NCBI RefSeq assembly: GCF_001544275.1
Contig: NZ_BCQE01000029.1
Span: forward strand, 1 to 48,070
DNA from: Enterococcus gallinarum NBRC 100675
GTDB lineage: Bacteria > Bacillota > Bacilli > Lactobacillales > Enterococcaceae
Reading direction: 5' to 3'
Length of the DNA stretch: 48,070 bases
Positions 16,921 through 24,504 of the stretch are shown here, in pieces. Position numbers and translations under genes: made by a program. Below the pieces are notes generated by a model. That model was not told the origin of the DNA, ran no database searches, and saw only the letters and a list, made by a program, of their open reading frames with translations. Every line of letters starts with the position of its first letter. Within the stretch, counting starts at the first letter, position 1.

Positions 16921-17907
16921 ATGCCAAGTGTACAGCAACGAGAAACAGAAAAAATGGGAACAGTTTATGAAGTCGAAAATGATAGCGGTGTCAAACTTGT
17001 AACAAGCCCGGAAGGAGCGCGCTTACTGGATTGGATCGTGCCGATTGATGGCGGGCGAGACTTAGTTGTTGGGTATGATACGATCGCAGGACACCAGAAA
17101 GCGCGTTATTATGGCGCAACGATTGGGCCAGTTGCCGGCAGAATTGCAGGAACCCGATTTACTATCGACGGGAAAGAGTATCAAACAGAAGATAATGATA
17201 ATGGTAATACATTGCATGGTGGATTTAAGGGATTGGATACCGATACTTGGAAAGCTGAAACATTTGAAACAGAAACCGCAGCTGGCGTAATTTATCGGAC
17301 AGAACGCAAAGACGGCGATAGTGGATTTCCAGGCAATGTTTCATACACAGTGACTTATACATTGGAAAATGATGATTCATTTACGATTACTTACGATGCC
17401 ACAACCGATCAGCCTACACTATATAATCCCACGAATCATGGCTATTTCAATTTGACCGGTGACACTAGAAACCCAATCGATGATCACATGGTTCAAATCA
17501 ATGCGGAATATGTGGCTGAAACGAATCCTGATGTCACAACAACAGGAAAAAAACAACCTGTTGCTGATACGAAGTTTGACTTTCGTGTAGCACGAAAAAT
17601 GGGTACAACATTACTTGATGACCCATTCTTATTGGATCATACTCAGGACTGGGACTTGAAAGTGACGAGCCCTGATGAAAAAGTTTCCATCACAGTTACA
17701 ACGGATCGCCCGGCAGTAGTCATCTATACCACACGAGATGGCGAAGAAGGAGCACCAATGAAAACCGGACCTTTTGCAAACCATGGCGGAATGGCTATTG
17801 AGACCCAAGGCGTTCCTGGAACAGAAAAATATCCGCAGTTTGGGGAGATCCTCTTACGTCCAGAAAAACCTTTCCATTCTGTGACTCGTTATCGTGTTTT
17901 TTATTAA
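16921..17907 (+). CDS. galM: Aldose 1-epimerase (mutarotase)
   Basis: Interconverts alpha and beta anomers of aldoses such as galactose and glucose. The protein is about 328 residues. Catalytic features are the His in NPTNHGYFNLTG and the Glu in AIETQGVPG near the C-terminus. Substrate residues in GRIAGTRF and LHGGFKGLD also fit. The frame begins with a GTG at 16900, but AGAAGG lies 7 bases before the ATG at 16921. It is a single-gene unit with its own promoter and terminator and is not beside galactose genes, so its sugar is not specified. Confidence 0.93.
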   Translation: MPSVQQRETEKMGTVYEVENDSGVKLVTSPEGARLLDWIVPIDGGRDLVVGYDTIAGHQKARYYGATIGPVAGRIAGTRFTIDGKEYQTEDNDNGNTLHGGFKGLDTDTWKAETFETETAAGVIYRTERKDGDSGFPGNVSYTVTYTLENDDSFTITYDATTDQPTLYNPTNHGYFNLTGDTRNPIDDHMVQINAEYVAETNPDVTTTGKKQPVADTKFDFRVARKMGTTLLDDPFLLDHTQDWDLKVTSPDEKVSITVTTDRPAVVIYTTRDGEEGAPMKTGPFANHGGMAIETQGVPGTEKYPQFGEILLRPEKPFHSVTRYRVFY

Positions 17908-17924
17908 TCATAGATAATATATGT

Positions 17925-17964
17925 CCTCTGTCAGTTGATCTCAAACACTGCAGAGGTTTTTTTT
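17925..17964 (+). terminator. Terminator of galM
   Basis: CCTCTG at 17925-17930 pairs with CAGAGG at 17951-17956, followed by eight T. Confidence 0.8.
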
Positions 17965-17991
17965 GACAATTTTCGATTACAGATGTAAACT
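17963..17991 (+). promoter_or_regulatory. cop promoter with CopY operator
   Basis: TTGACA at 17963-17968 and TAAACT at 17986-17991 are 17 bases apart. TACAGATGTA at 17978-17987 is an exact cop box (TACANNTGTA) that runs into the -10. CopY bound there would block polymerase, and copper would release it. Only one exact box is visible, whereas some enterococcal operons have two. Confidence 0.85.
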
Positions 17992-18021
17992 TAAATTGTG
18001 AACAAGCAAGGAGGAAAAAAT

Positions 18022-18468
18022 ATGCAATCATCAAGTGCTCCTATAAAAATCAGTGATTCCGAATGGGAGATCATGCGAGTGATTTGGACATTAGGAAAAT
18101 CCGATGCCCAAGAAGTCACTGCACTTCTTAGCGAATCCAAAGACTGGAAAACAGCAACCGTTAAAACATTATTAGGCCGTCTAGTGAAAAAAGGCGTATT
18201 GCGGACAGAAACCCAAGGGAAAAAATTTGTTTATTATCCTTTGGTTTCCGAGGATGCTACGATTCAAAGTGCCACAGAGAGTTTATTCTCTCATATCTGT
18301 GCAAAAAAAATCGGACAAACATTGGCAGAAATGATTCGTGAATCGGAACTAACGAATGAAGATCTAGCAATGTTGGAAGAGGCACTGGCGCAAAAAGAAC
18401 CGGTAGCCGCTATTGCTTGCAACTGTATACCAGGACAATGTCAATGTACAATGAATGAAGGAGAATAA
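18022..18468 (+). CDS. copY: Copper-responsive repressor CopY/TcrY
   Basis: A BlaI/MecI-type winged-helix repressor of 148 residues. The N-terminal half has [22 protein letters not shown] and [15 protein letters not shown]. The C-terminus ends in [10 protein letters not shown], the CXCX4CXC copper/zinc site that distinguishes CopY. In family members zinc holds the protein on DNA and copper(I) displaces it. The start at 18022 is set by AAGGAGG just upstream; the frame itself reaches 17998. It is first gene of copY-copZ-copB and is predicted to repress its own operon through the cop box at 17978. Confidence 0.95.
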   Translation: MQSSSAPIKISDSEWEIMRVIWTLGKSDAQEVTALLSESKDWKTATVKTLLGRLVKKGVLRTETQGKKFVYYPLVSEDATIQSATESLFSHICAKKIGQTLAEMIRESELTNEDLAMLEEALAQKEPVAAIACNCIPGQCQCTMNEGE

Positions 18469-18471
18469 ATC

Positions 18472-18681
18472 ATGAAAAAAATCTATCACATTGAAGGAAT
18501 GAGCTGCGACCACTGTGTTGCTCGGGTAGAAAAAGCAATGTCTGAAGTGCCAGGTGTCAAAAAAGCAAAGGTAAATTTAAAGAAAGCCAATGCCAAAGTC
18601 AAATATGACGAACAACTTGTTACAGATGATGACATCATCGCTAAAGTAACAGAGGCGGGATACACAGCCACGGTTGACTAA
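18472..18681 (+). CDS. copZ: Copper chaperone CopZ
   Basis: A 69-residue HMA-domain protein with the metal site GMSCDHCVARVEKAM (CXXC) in the first loop and the usual beta-alpha-beta-beta-alpha-beta length. It would carry Cu(I) to the ATPase and to CopY in the cytoplasm. It begins three bases after the copY stop, with GGAG inside the copY end, so translation is probably coupled. Confidence 0.95.
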   Translation: MKKIYHIEGMSCDHCVARVEKAMSEVPGVKKAKVNLKKANAKVKYDEQLVTDDDIIAKVTEAGYTATVD

Positions 18682-18822
18682 GTCTTTCGCTGCTGTTCTT
18701 GAAAGATATGGAATGAAAAAAAGTTCATTTAATTGTTTGCGGAAAGACGATAGGCAACTTCTGTCACCTTCTGCGCGTTCCAGTAGGGCGCAAAATTTTC
18801 CAGTAAAAAGGAGGAGTTTGAG
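18682..18822 (+). other. Structured spacer between copZ and copB
   Basis: 141 bases without a gene. GTCTTTC at 18682-18688 pairs with GAAAGAC at 18742-18748, and TGCGC at 18772-18776 pairs with GCGCA at 18788-18792, followed by only a short AAAATTTT. The second hairpin resembles a weak terminator and could lower copB expression relative to copYZ. No remnant of copA was recognised. Confidence 0.4.
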
Positions 18823-20949
18823 ATGAGCCATAACGAAATGGACGGAGGACATTCGGAAATGGATCACAGTAAGATGGATCACAGTAAGATGGATCACAGT
18901 AAGATGGATCACAGTAAGATGGATCACAGTAAGATGGATCACAACAAGATGGATCATAGCCACATGGATCATGGCATGAGTGGAATGGATCATAGTATGC
19001 ATATGGGGAATTTCAAACAAAAGTTTTGGCTTTCCTTGGTTTTAGCAATCCCGATTATTCTTTTATCCCCTATGATGGGGCTTGAATTGCCTTTTCAGTT
19101 CACTTTTCCAGGATCTGACTGGCTAGTGCTGATTTTAGCCACGATTTTGTTCTTCTATGGCGGTCAGCCTTTCTTGAGCGGAGCGAAGATGGAACTGCAG
19201 CAAAAGAGTCCAGCAATGATGACGTTGATTGCCATGGGGATCACAGTCTCTTATGTCTATAGTATTTACGCGTTTATCGCGAATCATTTCATGCATGGCG
19301 CACATGTCATGGACTTCTTTTGGGAACTGGCTTCATTGATTGTGATCATGCTTTTAGGGCATTGGATCGAGATGAATGCTGTATCCAATGCAGGGAATGC
19401 ATTGCAAAAATTAGCTGAATTATTGCCTGATGAAGTAACTCGCAAAAAGTCAGATGGTTCTGAAGAAAAGATACCACTGGACGCAGTGAAGAAAAATGAT
19501 CGTTTGATCGTTCGAGCGGGTGACAAAATCCCTACAGACGGTATCATTAAAGAAGGGGCAACCACGATTGATGAATCCGCCGTTACGGGTGAATCCCGTA
19601 GAGTAGCGAAAGAGTCCGGTTCGAAGGTAATCGGGGGTTCCGTGAATGGGAATGGAACGATTACTATTGAAGTAACAGGAACCGGTGATGAGAGCTATCT
19701 TTCAAAAGTAATGGAAATGGTTCGTCAAGCGCAGGCGGATAAATCAAAATTGGAAGCTTTGTCAGATAAAGTGGCAAAATGGTTGTTCTATATTGCATTG
19801 GTCGTCGGAATTACCGCATTTGTAATTTGGGTGTTCGCAGCGGATTTGCCAACAGCGTTGGATCGGATGGTAACTGTTTTTGTCATTGCCTGTCCTCATG
19901 CACTTGGATTAGCCATTCCGTTGGTTGTCGCACGTTCGACATCAATTGCTGCTAAAAACGGCTTATTGTTAAAAAATCGTAATGCACTGGAAAATGCCCA
20001 TGATCTAGACTATTTGTTACTTGATAAAACCGGTACTTTAACACAAGGAACTTTCTCAGTCACAGGAATTGAAAGCTTTGGTGACTATCCAGAAGATGAA
20101 CTACTAGCCTATCTAGCAGGACTGGAACAATCGGCCAACCATCCTATTGCTGATGGCATCTTAGCGCAAACAAAAAAAGAAAATATTCAGCCGAAGGAAG
20201 CCACTGGGATTCAAACTCATTCTGGTATCGGGATCGAAGGGATGATTGCTGGGGAGAAATGGCAGATCGTCAATCAGAAAGGGATCGAAAAGTATCAGAC
20301 AACCATTGATACGGACCGATTGAATAAATATCAAGAACAAGGGAACACCATTAGCTACTTGGTGAAAGGCAATCAAGTCGAAGGACTCGTAGCTTTGGGA
20401 GACAAAATCAAACCAGAGGCGGTAAATTTCATTGAAACATTGAAGAAACAAGGGATCACACCAGTGATGTTAACTGGAGACAATCAAGCAGCTGCTAAGG
20501 CAGTGGCAACTTATTTAGGCATCGATGAGTATTTTGCTGAGTTATTGCCAGAAGATAAAGAACGAATCGTTGCTGATTATCTAAATAAAAAACAACGGGT
20601 AGCGATGGTTGGTGATGGTATCAACGATGCACCAAGCTTGGCTCGGGCAACGATCGGCATTGCTATCGGTGCTGGAACAGATGTCGCGATTGATTCTGCG
20701 GATGTTGTTTTGACCAATAGTAACCCTAATGATATTCTGCATTTTCTTGAACTGGCTCATAAAACTAGACGAAAAATGATTCAAAACCTTTGGTGGGGAG
20801 CAGGGTACAATATTGTGACGATTCCTTTAGCTGCAGGAATCCTAGCGCCAATTGGTATCATTTTAAATCCCGCTGTCGGCGCCGTTCTGATGTCACTAAG
20901 CACGATCGTAGTAGCAATCAATGCTATGACACTCAAAATTGATGAGTGA
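18823..20949 (+). CDS. copB: Copper/silver-exporting P-type ATPase, CopB type
   Basis: A 708-residue P1B-type ATPase. The first 65 residues are a Met/His/Asp-rich metal-binding tail built on MDHSK repeats. The membrane metal motif is CPH (Cys357, in VIACPHALGLA), the CopB type, rather than CPC. The phosphorylated aspartate is Asp401 in DKTGTLT. The nucleotide domain has the HP motif (SANHPIAD) and the hinge has GDGINDAPSLA. About eight membrane segments fit. AAGGAGG lies before the ATG. It should pump copper ions out of the cell; the exact substrate (Cu+, Ag+ or Cu2+) is not decided by sequence. It ends the copY-copZ-copB cluster. Confidence 0.95.
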   Translation: MSHNEMDGGHSEMDHSKMDHSKMDHSKMDHSKMDHSKMDHNKMDHSHMDHGMSGMDHSMHMGNFKQKFWLSLVLAIPIILLSPMMGLELPFQFTFPGSDWLVLILATILFFYGGQPFLSGAKMELQQKSPAMMTLIAMGITVSYVYSIYAFIANHFMHGAHVMDFFWELASLIVIMLLGHWIEMNAVSNAGNALQKLAELLPDEVTRKKSDGSEEKIPLDAVKKNDRLIVRAGDKIPTDGIIKEGATTIDESAVTGESRRVAKESGSKVIGGSVNGNGTITIEVTGTGDESYLSKVMEMVRQAQADKSKLEALSDKVAKWLFYIALVVGITAFVIWVFAADLPTALDRMVTVFVIACPHALGLAIPLVVARSTSIAAKNGLLLKNRNALENAHDLDYLLLDKTGTLTQGTFSVTGIESFGDYPEDELLAYLAGLEQSANHPIADGILAQTKKENIQPKEATGIQTHSGIGIEGMIAGEKWQIVNQKGIEKYQTTIDTDRLNKYQEQGNTISYLVKGNQVEGLVALGDKIKPEAVNFIETLKKQGITPVMLTGDNQAAAKAVATYLGIDEYFAELLPEDKERIVADYLNKKQRVAMVGDGINDAPSLARATIGIAIGAGTDVAIDSADVVLTNSNPNDILHFLELAHKTRRKMIQNLWWGAGYNIVTIPLAAGILAPIGIILNPAVGAVLMSLSTIVVAINAMTLKIDE
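18859..18978 (+). repeat. 15-bp tandem repeat encoding MDHSK in copB
   Basis: Five identical copies of ATGGATCACAGTAAG (18859-18933) are followed by three diverging copies: MDHNK, MDHSH, MDHGM. The period is five codons, so copy-number change keeps the frame. Exact identity at synonymous positions suggests recent expansion. Confidence 0.95.
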
Positions 20950-20950
20950 C

Positions 20951-21026
20951 AAAAAACCGAATCGTTTGTTTCCATTGATTCTCTTGTAAGCAGGAGAACG
21001 ACCGAAACAAACTGATTCGGTTTTTT
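20951..21026. terminator. Long-stem terminator after copB
   Basis: AAAAAACCGAATCgTTTGTTTC pairs with GAAACAAAC-T-GATTCGGTTTTTT across a 30-base loop, with T-runs on both strands. Confidence 0.85.
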
Positions 21027-21107
21027 AGTCAGTTGAGAATCGAGGGTTCTTTGGTGATTTAACAGCAAAGCAGTCGAAATAAACCTACAATCGACCAGTG
21101 ACTTTAT

Positions 21108-21115
21108 GCTATAAT
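21108..21115 (+). promoter_or_regulatory. Extended -10 promoter of the Phd-like gene
   Basis: TGC directly before TATAAT (21110-21115) gives an extended -10; the -35 region is weak. The start codon is about 30 bases downstream, which rules out the upstream ATG at 21098. Confidence 0.6.
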
Positions 21116-21145
21116 GTGTTCGTTGAGACAAGGAGGACGTTGAGA

Positions 21146-21664
21146 ATGGAACTGAAGAAGTTAGAGGTTCCCACTACTTCGATCACTGAAGTAAAAAAAT
21201 CTCCGATGGATGTATTTAATCAAGCGAGAGAAGCGGGAACAGCAGTATATGTATTCAATCGTGAAAAAGTGGCGGGGGTCATGCTGACACAAGAGCAATA
21301 TGAAACACTCTTACAGGAACTGGATCAACGGCCATTAGCGGAAGAAGAGCCGGATCAACCAGCTGTGGCGGGATTGGAAGAATTCTTACAGATTATGCGG
21401 CAAGCATTGATCACAGGGGCAACGATTTCTGCAAAAAATTTGGACGAACGAATGGTCGCGTTAGGCTTTATTACCCGCAAAACAGGCTTTGGCGGTGTAG
21501 TTGACATGATCAATGAATTAAAAGAAACCGGAAAGATTGTCTATCAATTGCGCAAAAAGCCCGATGGAAAATCTGTCAGTGCCGAAGTCATCGGCGAGCA
21601 AGACAATCAAACTCAGCTTTTTGATAAATTGATCATCAAAAAAATATTCCTTAAAGAAAACTAA
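21146..21664 (+). CDS. Phd/YefM-family protein, orphan
   Basis: A 172-residue protein. The first 60 residues (TSITEVKKSPMDVFNQAREAGTAVYVFNREKVAGVMLTQEQYETL) match the Phd/YefM antitoxin DNA-binding fold. The rest is an acidic linker (about 65-80) and an extra helical domain, longer than ordinary antitoxins of 80-95 residues. AAGGAGG precedes the ATG at 21146; the longer frame from 21098 overlaps the promoter. It has its own terminator and no toxin gene is adjacent on either side, so it is more likely a stand-alone regulator than half of a toxin-antitoxin pair. Confidence 0.8.
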   Translation: MELKKLEVPTTSITEVKKSPMDVFNQAREAGTAVYVFNREKVAGVMLTQEQYETLLQELDQRPLAEEEPDQPAVAGLEEFLQIMRQALITGATISAKNLDERMVALGFITRKTGFGGVVDMINELKETGKIVYQLRKKPDGKSVSAEVIGEQDNQTQLFDKLIIKKIFLKEN

Positions 21665-21693
21665 CAGTTATGCTACAGCATAACTGTTTTTTT
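21663..21693 (+). terminator. Terminator overlapping the stop codon of the Phd-like gene
   Basis: AACAGTTATG pairs with CATAACTGTT around CTACAG, then seven T. The stem begins inside the TAA stop codon. Confidence 0.88.
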
Positions 21694-21739
21694 GCGTAAA
21701 TGTAATAGTGTGAGTTTAGTCGATACTGATAGAAATAAC

Positions 21740-21824
21740 GGCTGAGACAAAAAAAGTGTGAAAAGGATACTCCTGCCTAGGATCAAAAAGGACCATCAGA
21801 TAACAGCTAAGTCTCAGCCTTTTT
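21740..21824. repeat. Long inverted-repeat element GGCTGAGAC / GTCTCAGCC
   Basis: GGCTGAGAC at 21740-21748 is complementary to GTCTCAGCC at 21811-21819, which is followed by five T. The 62-base interior holds short arms such as CCTAGG and CTGATGG-like pieces. It lies between convergent genes and may be a second terminator or a dispersed intergenic element. Confidence 0.55.
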
Positions 21825-21834
21825 CAGCGACCCT

Positions 21835-22560
21835 CTAAGCAACCGTCAACCAATAGGTTTTACCATCTTTGGTTCGCTGCATGAATCCGTATTCGATCAA
21901 ATAGCGGCGAACAGTGACATAATCAGCAATAAACTGTTTCAAAATATCATTGACGGCACTTTCGGAATAATTTTTTTGAGAATCAAATTTTTGAGCCAAA
22001 ACACTCAATACCACGATTTTACGTTTTTCCTTACTTGGAAATTGATGAATCACCCCATCTTGATCGAAGTAAGTCGCAATGATTTTTTCTCTTTCTTCAC
22101 TGGTGATTGCATAACGATCATCCAACATGGTTGCTCCTGTATGGGGAAGAACAAAATCTTGTTCCTCTAAATGTGCCATAATGCTTAAAAAGACTTTCGC
22201 TTGCCGTTCTTTTTCTTTTAATTTAAAGCGGTGATTTCGTACTGTCGAATTAGAGATACCTAGACGTTGCGCGATGACGGCATCGCTGAGTCCTTGCGCA
22301 AATAATGATAAGATCTCTTGTTGGCTTTCTGACAAACCTGTCTGCTCGCGACTTAATGACAGCAAAGCATTCAGCAAACCACCATGGACCTCATTTAGAT
22401 GTAATGAGATGCTTTTTTTGGCGGTATAAAAGCGATCAGAGGTTGGATAAATCTGCTCTTTCTCATAATTAACATCGCAGAATAGGCATTGATAATGTGT
22501 TTTTGTGGAACGATACCCATGTTCATAGTCTGATAAAGAGGTTGCGGGAATAGTACTCAC
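21835..22560 (-). CDS. DUF2087-domain transcriptional regulator
   Basis: About 241 residues in three parts. A possible zinc-finger-like segment (CLFCDVNY ... HLNEVHGG) is at residues 25-62. A LuxR/sigma-type helix-turn-helix (LSESQQEILSLFAQGLSDAVIAQRLGISNSTVRNHRFKLKEK) is in the middle. A C-terminal DUF2087 domain contains FPSKEKRKIVVLSVLAQKFD and YVTVRRYLIEYGFMQRTKDGKTYWL. The frame begins with an ATG at 22569 that directly abuts AAAGGAG. A GTG three codons later, 9 bases from that site, is the better start and is used here. A 10-base inverted repeat brackets its promoter, so autoregulation is likely. The signal is unknown. Confidence 0.82.
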   Translation of the reverse strand: MSTIPATSLSDYEHGYRSTKTHYQCLFCDVNYEKEQIYPTSDRFYTAKKSISLHLNEVHGGLLNALLSLSREQTGLSESQQEILSLFAQGLSDAVIAQRLGISNSTVRNHRFKLKEKERQAKVFLSIMAHLEEQDFVLPHTGATMLDDRYAITSEEREKIIATYFDQDGVIHQFPSKEKRKIVVLSVLAQKFDSQKNYSESAVNDILKQFIADYVTVRRYLIEYGFMQRTKDGKTYWLTVA

Positions 22561-22580
22561 TTTAATCATCTCCTTTCGTT

Positions 22581-22627
22581 TGTTTATATACTAACATTTA
22601 TGGATTTTGTTTGCAAATATATAAACA
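22581..22627 (-). promoter_or_regulatory. DUF2087 gene promoter flanked by a 10-bp inverted repeat
   Basis: On the reverse strand TTGCAA (22616-22611) and TAGTAT (22593-22588) are 17 bases apart. TGTTTATATA at 22581-22590 and TATATAAACA at 22618-22627 are perfect inverted copies bracketing the promoter, as an operator would. Confidence 0.55.
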
Positions 22628-22736
22628 GATAGAATTTTTATTTTTTGTTTTAGCGAAAGTATTAAATTACGGATCAAAATGTGATAGGATTAACAGCAAT
22701 AACAAAAGGTAACTTTGTGTGGATAGGAGTGATACG

Positions 22737-23915
22737 ATGACAGATGTCAGTCAACGTTTTAACAAAGAAGTCTATCAAATTGCAGTTTCTTTGATTCGAA
22801 AATTTGATGAGCGGGTATCTGGTATACCAGATATTTTGAAATTAACATTAGGCGAACCGGATTTCAATACACCGGATCATGTCAAAAATGCTGGTGTTCA
22901 AGCAATTGAGCAAAATTACAGCCATTACTCAGGAATGGCCGGGTTAACGGATGTTCGAGAAGCCGCAAGCCTTTTTTTAAAAGAAAAATATCAATTGAGT
23001 TATGATCCGTTATCAGAAGTATTAGTGACTATCGGTGCAACTGAAGCAATCTCTGCTTCTTTATTAGCAATCCTGGAACCCGGAGATAAAGTCCTTTTGC
23101 CAGCACCTATTTATCCCGGGTATGAGCCCGTGATTCAACTAGCTCACGCTACCCCCATTTATTTAGATACCACAGCGAACGATTTTGTATTGTCACCGGA
23201 GATGTTGGAAGCGGCTTTGATTGAGCATGGGGATCAGGTCAAGGCGGTTATCTTAAATTATCCTAGTAATCCAACCGGCGTGGTTTATTCTCGTGAAGAA
23301 GTTCAAGCACTCGCGGAAGTTCTGAAAAAATATCCTGTGTTTGTCGTTAGTGATGAAATTTATAGTGAACTTTCTTACGATGCACCCCATGTATCGATCG
23401 CAGAATATTTACCGGAACAGACCATTTTGATCAATGGGTTATCAAAATCACATGCAATGACTGGCTGGCGGATTGGTTTTATCTTTGCTCCTGTTGCCTT
23501 AACTGCCCAAATTATCAAAGTTCATCAATATTTAGTAACGGCAGCCTCAACGATTTCACAAAAAGCAGCCGTAAGAGCGTTAGTTGAAGGAATCAATGAT
23601 GCTGCAGTTATGAAAGCCGAGTACCGACAGCGACGTGATTTTCTCTATGAAAAAATGACGGCATTAGGTTTTGAAATCGCCAAGCCGTCAGGAGCCTTTT
23701 ATTTATTTGCAAAAATTCCAACCGGTTATGAACAAGATTCGATGGCATTCTGTGTTGATTTAGCAGAAAAAAATCAATTAGCAATCATACCAGGGATCGC
23801 ATTCGGACCAGAAGCCGAAGGGTATGTACGCCTAAGCTACGCAGCCAGCCAAGAAAGCCTGCAAGAAGCCATGAAGCGACTAAGTAATTATATGAAGAAA
23901 CAACCAAATCAATAA
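22737..23915 (+). CDS. PLP-dependent class I aminotransferase
   Basis: A 392-residue fold-type I aminotransferase. LTLGEPDFNTPDHV is the N-terminal substrate motif, NYPSNPTGVVYS and VVSDEIYSEL hold the conserved Asn and Asp/Tyr, and the Schiff-base lysine is in INGLSKSHAMTGWRIGF. RLSYAAS near the end provides the carboxylate-binding Arg. It resembles PatA (N-acetyl-diaminopimelate aminotransferase) and aromatic aminotransferases, which cannot be separated by eye. The frame reaches a GTG at 22719; AGGAG lies 7 bases before the ATG at 22737. It is monocistronic with a strong terminator. Confidence 0.92.
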   Translation: MTDVSQRFNKEVYQIAVSLIRKFDERVSGIPDILKLTLGEPDFNTPDHVKNAGVQAIEQNYSHYSGMAGLTDVREAASLFLKEKYQLSYDPLSEVLVTIGATEAISASLLAILEPGDKVLLPAPIYPGYEPVIQLAHATPIYLDTTANDFVLSPEMLEAALIEHGDQVKAVILNYPSNPTGVVYSREEVQALAEVLKKYPVFVVSDEIYSELSYDAPHVSIAEYLPEQTILINGLSKSHAMTGWRIGFIFAPVALTAQIIKVHQYLVTAASTISQKAAVRALVEGINDAAVMKAEYRQRRDFLYEKMTALGFEIAKPSGAFYLFAKIPTGYEQDSMAFCVDLAEKNQLAIIPGIAFGPEAEGYVRLSYAASQESLQEAMKRLSNYMKKQPNQ

Positions 23916-23922
23916 ACACATC

Positions 23923-23948
23923 AGAGCGTCCCATTGGGACGCTCTTTT
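23923..23948 (+). terminator. Terminator of the aminotransferase gene
   Basis: AGAGCGTCCC pairs with GGGACGCTCT around a three-base ATT loop, followed by TTT. Confidence 0.88.
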
Positions 23949-23953
23949 GCTGC

Positions 23954-24285
23954 GAATCACTGCGATTGACACTCGAAGAGTGGCAGAGCAGATGATGAGC
24001 AGTACTAGGCGATCAAAGAGAGCGTAGTCACATTCAAATGAATCACTGCGATTGACACTCGAAGAGTGATATGCAAGTTCTTCTTAGCGAACTGGGCTTA
24101 GAAGCAACTGTAGGCGAAGTAAAGCGTAGACGAGCAGATGATGAGCAGGGGCGATCAAAGAGAGCGTAGTCACATTCAACTGAATCACTGCGATTAACAT
24201 TTGAAGAGTGATATGCAAGTTCTTCTTAGCGCAAACGCGCTAGAAGCCAGTGCGAAGCAAAGTAAGTGTAGCTCCAATATGGAGT
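23954..24285 (+). repeat. Array of three imperfect structured repeats
   Basis: Copies start with GAATCACTGCGATT at 23954, 24040 and 24182 (86, 142 and about 104 bases). Copies A and B share GAGCAGATGATGAGCAG and the block GCGATCAAAGAGAGCGTAGT followed by CACATTCAA. Copies B and C share GAGTGATATGCAAGTTCTTC. Each has a hairpin CACTC-GAA-GAGTG; in copy C it is CATTT-GAA-GAGTG, which still pairs through two G-U pairs in RNA. B and C add a second hairpin, CTTCTTAGC.../...TAGAAG. No coding frame is seen. Confidence 0.85.
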
Positions 24286-24401
24286 CATAACGAACAACAC
24301 ACAGCGTCACTTGAACCTTTTGCTTTTTTAAGAAGTAATCAGGCAAGCTATTTTCACTTTAATGATAAGAGAGGAACAATGATGAGTGATACGTTTTAAT
24401 G
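24286..24401. other. Non-coding stretch before the Pho boxes
   Basis: This leads from the repeat array to the pstS control region. No ORF, hairpin with T-run or clear promoter was recognised. Confidence 0.5.
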
Positions 24402-24461
24402 TTTACAAAAGATTTACATGGGTTTATCTATTCTTTACTTTAAATCAATCATGGGTTTACA
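24402..24461 (+). promoter_or_regulatory. Pho-box array upstream of pstS
   Basis: TTTACA at 24402, TTTACA at 24413, TTTATC at 24423, TTTACT at 24434 and TTTACA at 24456 lie on an 11-base (once 10, once 22) period. This matches the TT(A/T/C)ACA direct repeats bound by PhoP in Bacillus-type bacteria. The array ends 43 bases before the pstS start, suiting activation under phosphate limitation by the neighbouring PhoPR. Confidence 0.7.
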
Positions 24462-24504
24462 AGGGGTTGCTAAACTAAGCATATAACGAAAGGAGATTTA
24501 ACAA

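Noticed and set aside
18577-19020. 147-codon His/Thr-rich reverse frame over copZ and copB
   Set aside because: It is a by-product of the 15-bp repeats read on the other strand (repeated VIHLT); it lacks a start signal.
21146-21664. Toxin-antitoxin pair
   Set aside because: Only the Phd/YefM-like half is present; both neighbours are unrelated genes behind terminators.
23954-24285. CRISPR array
   Set aside because: Repeat units are long, unequal (86-142 bases) and share internal blocks, with no constant-length spacers and no cas genes.
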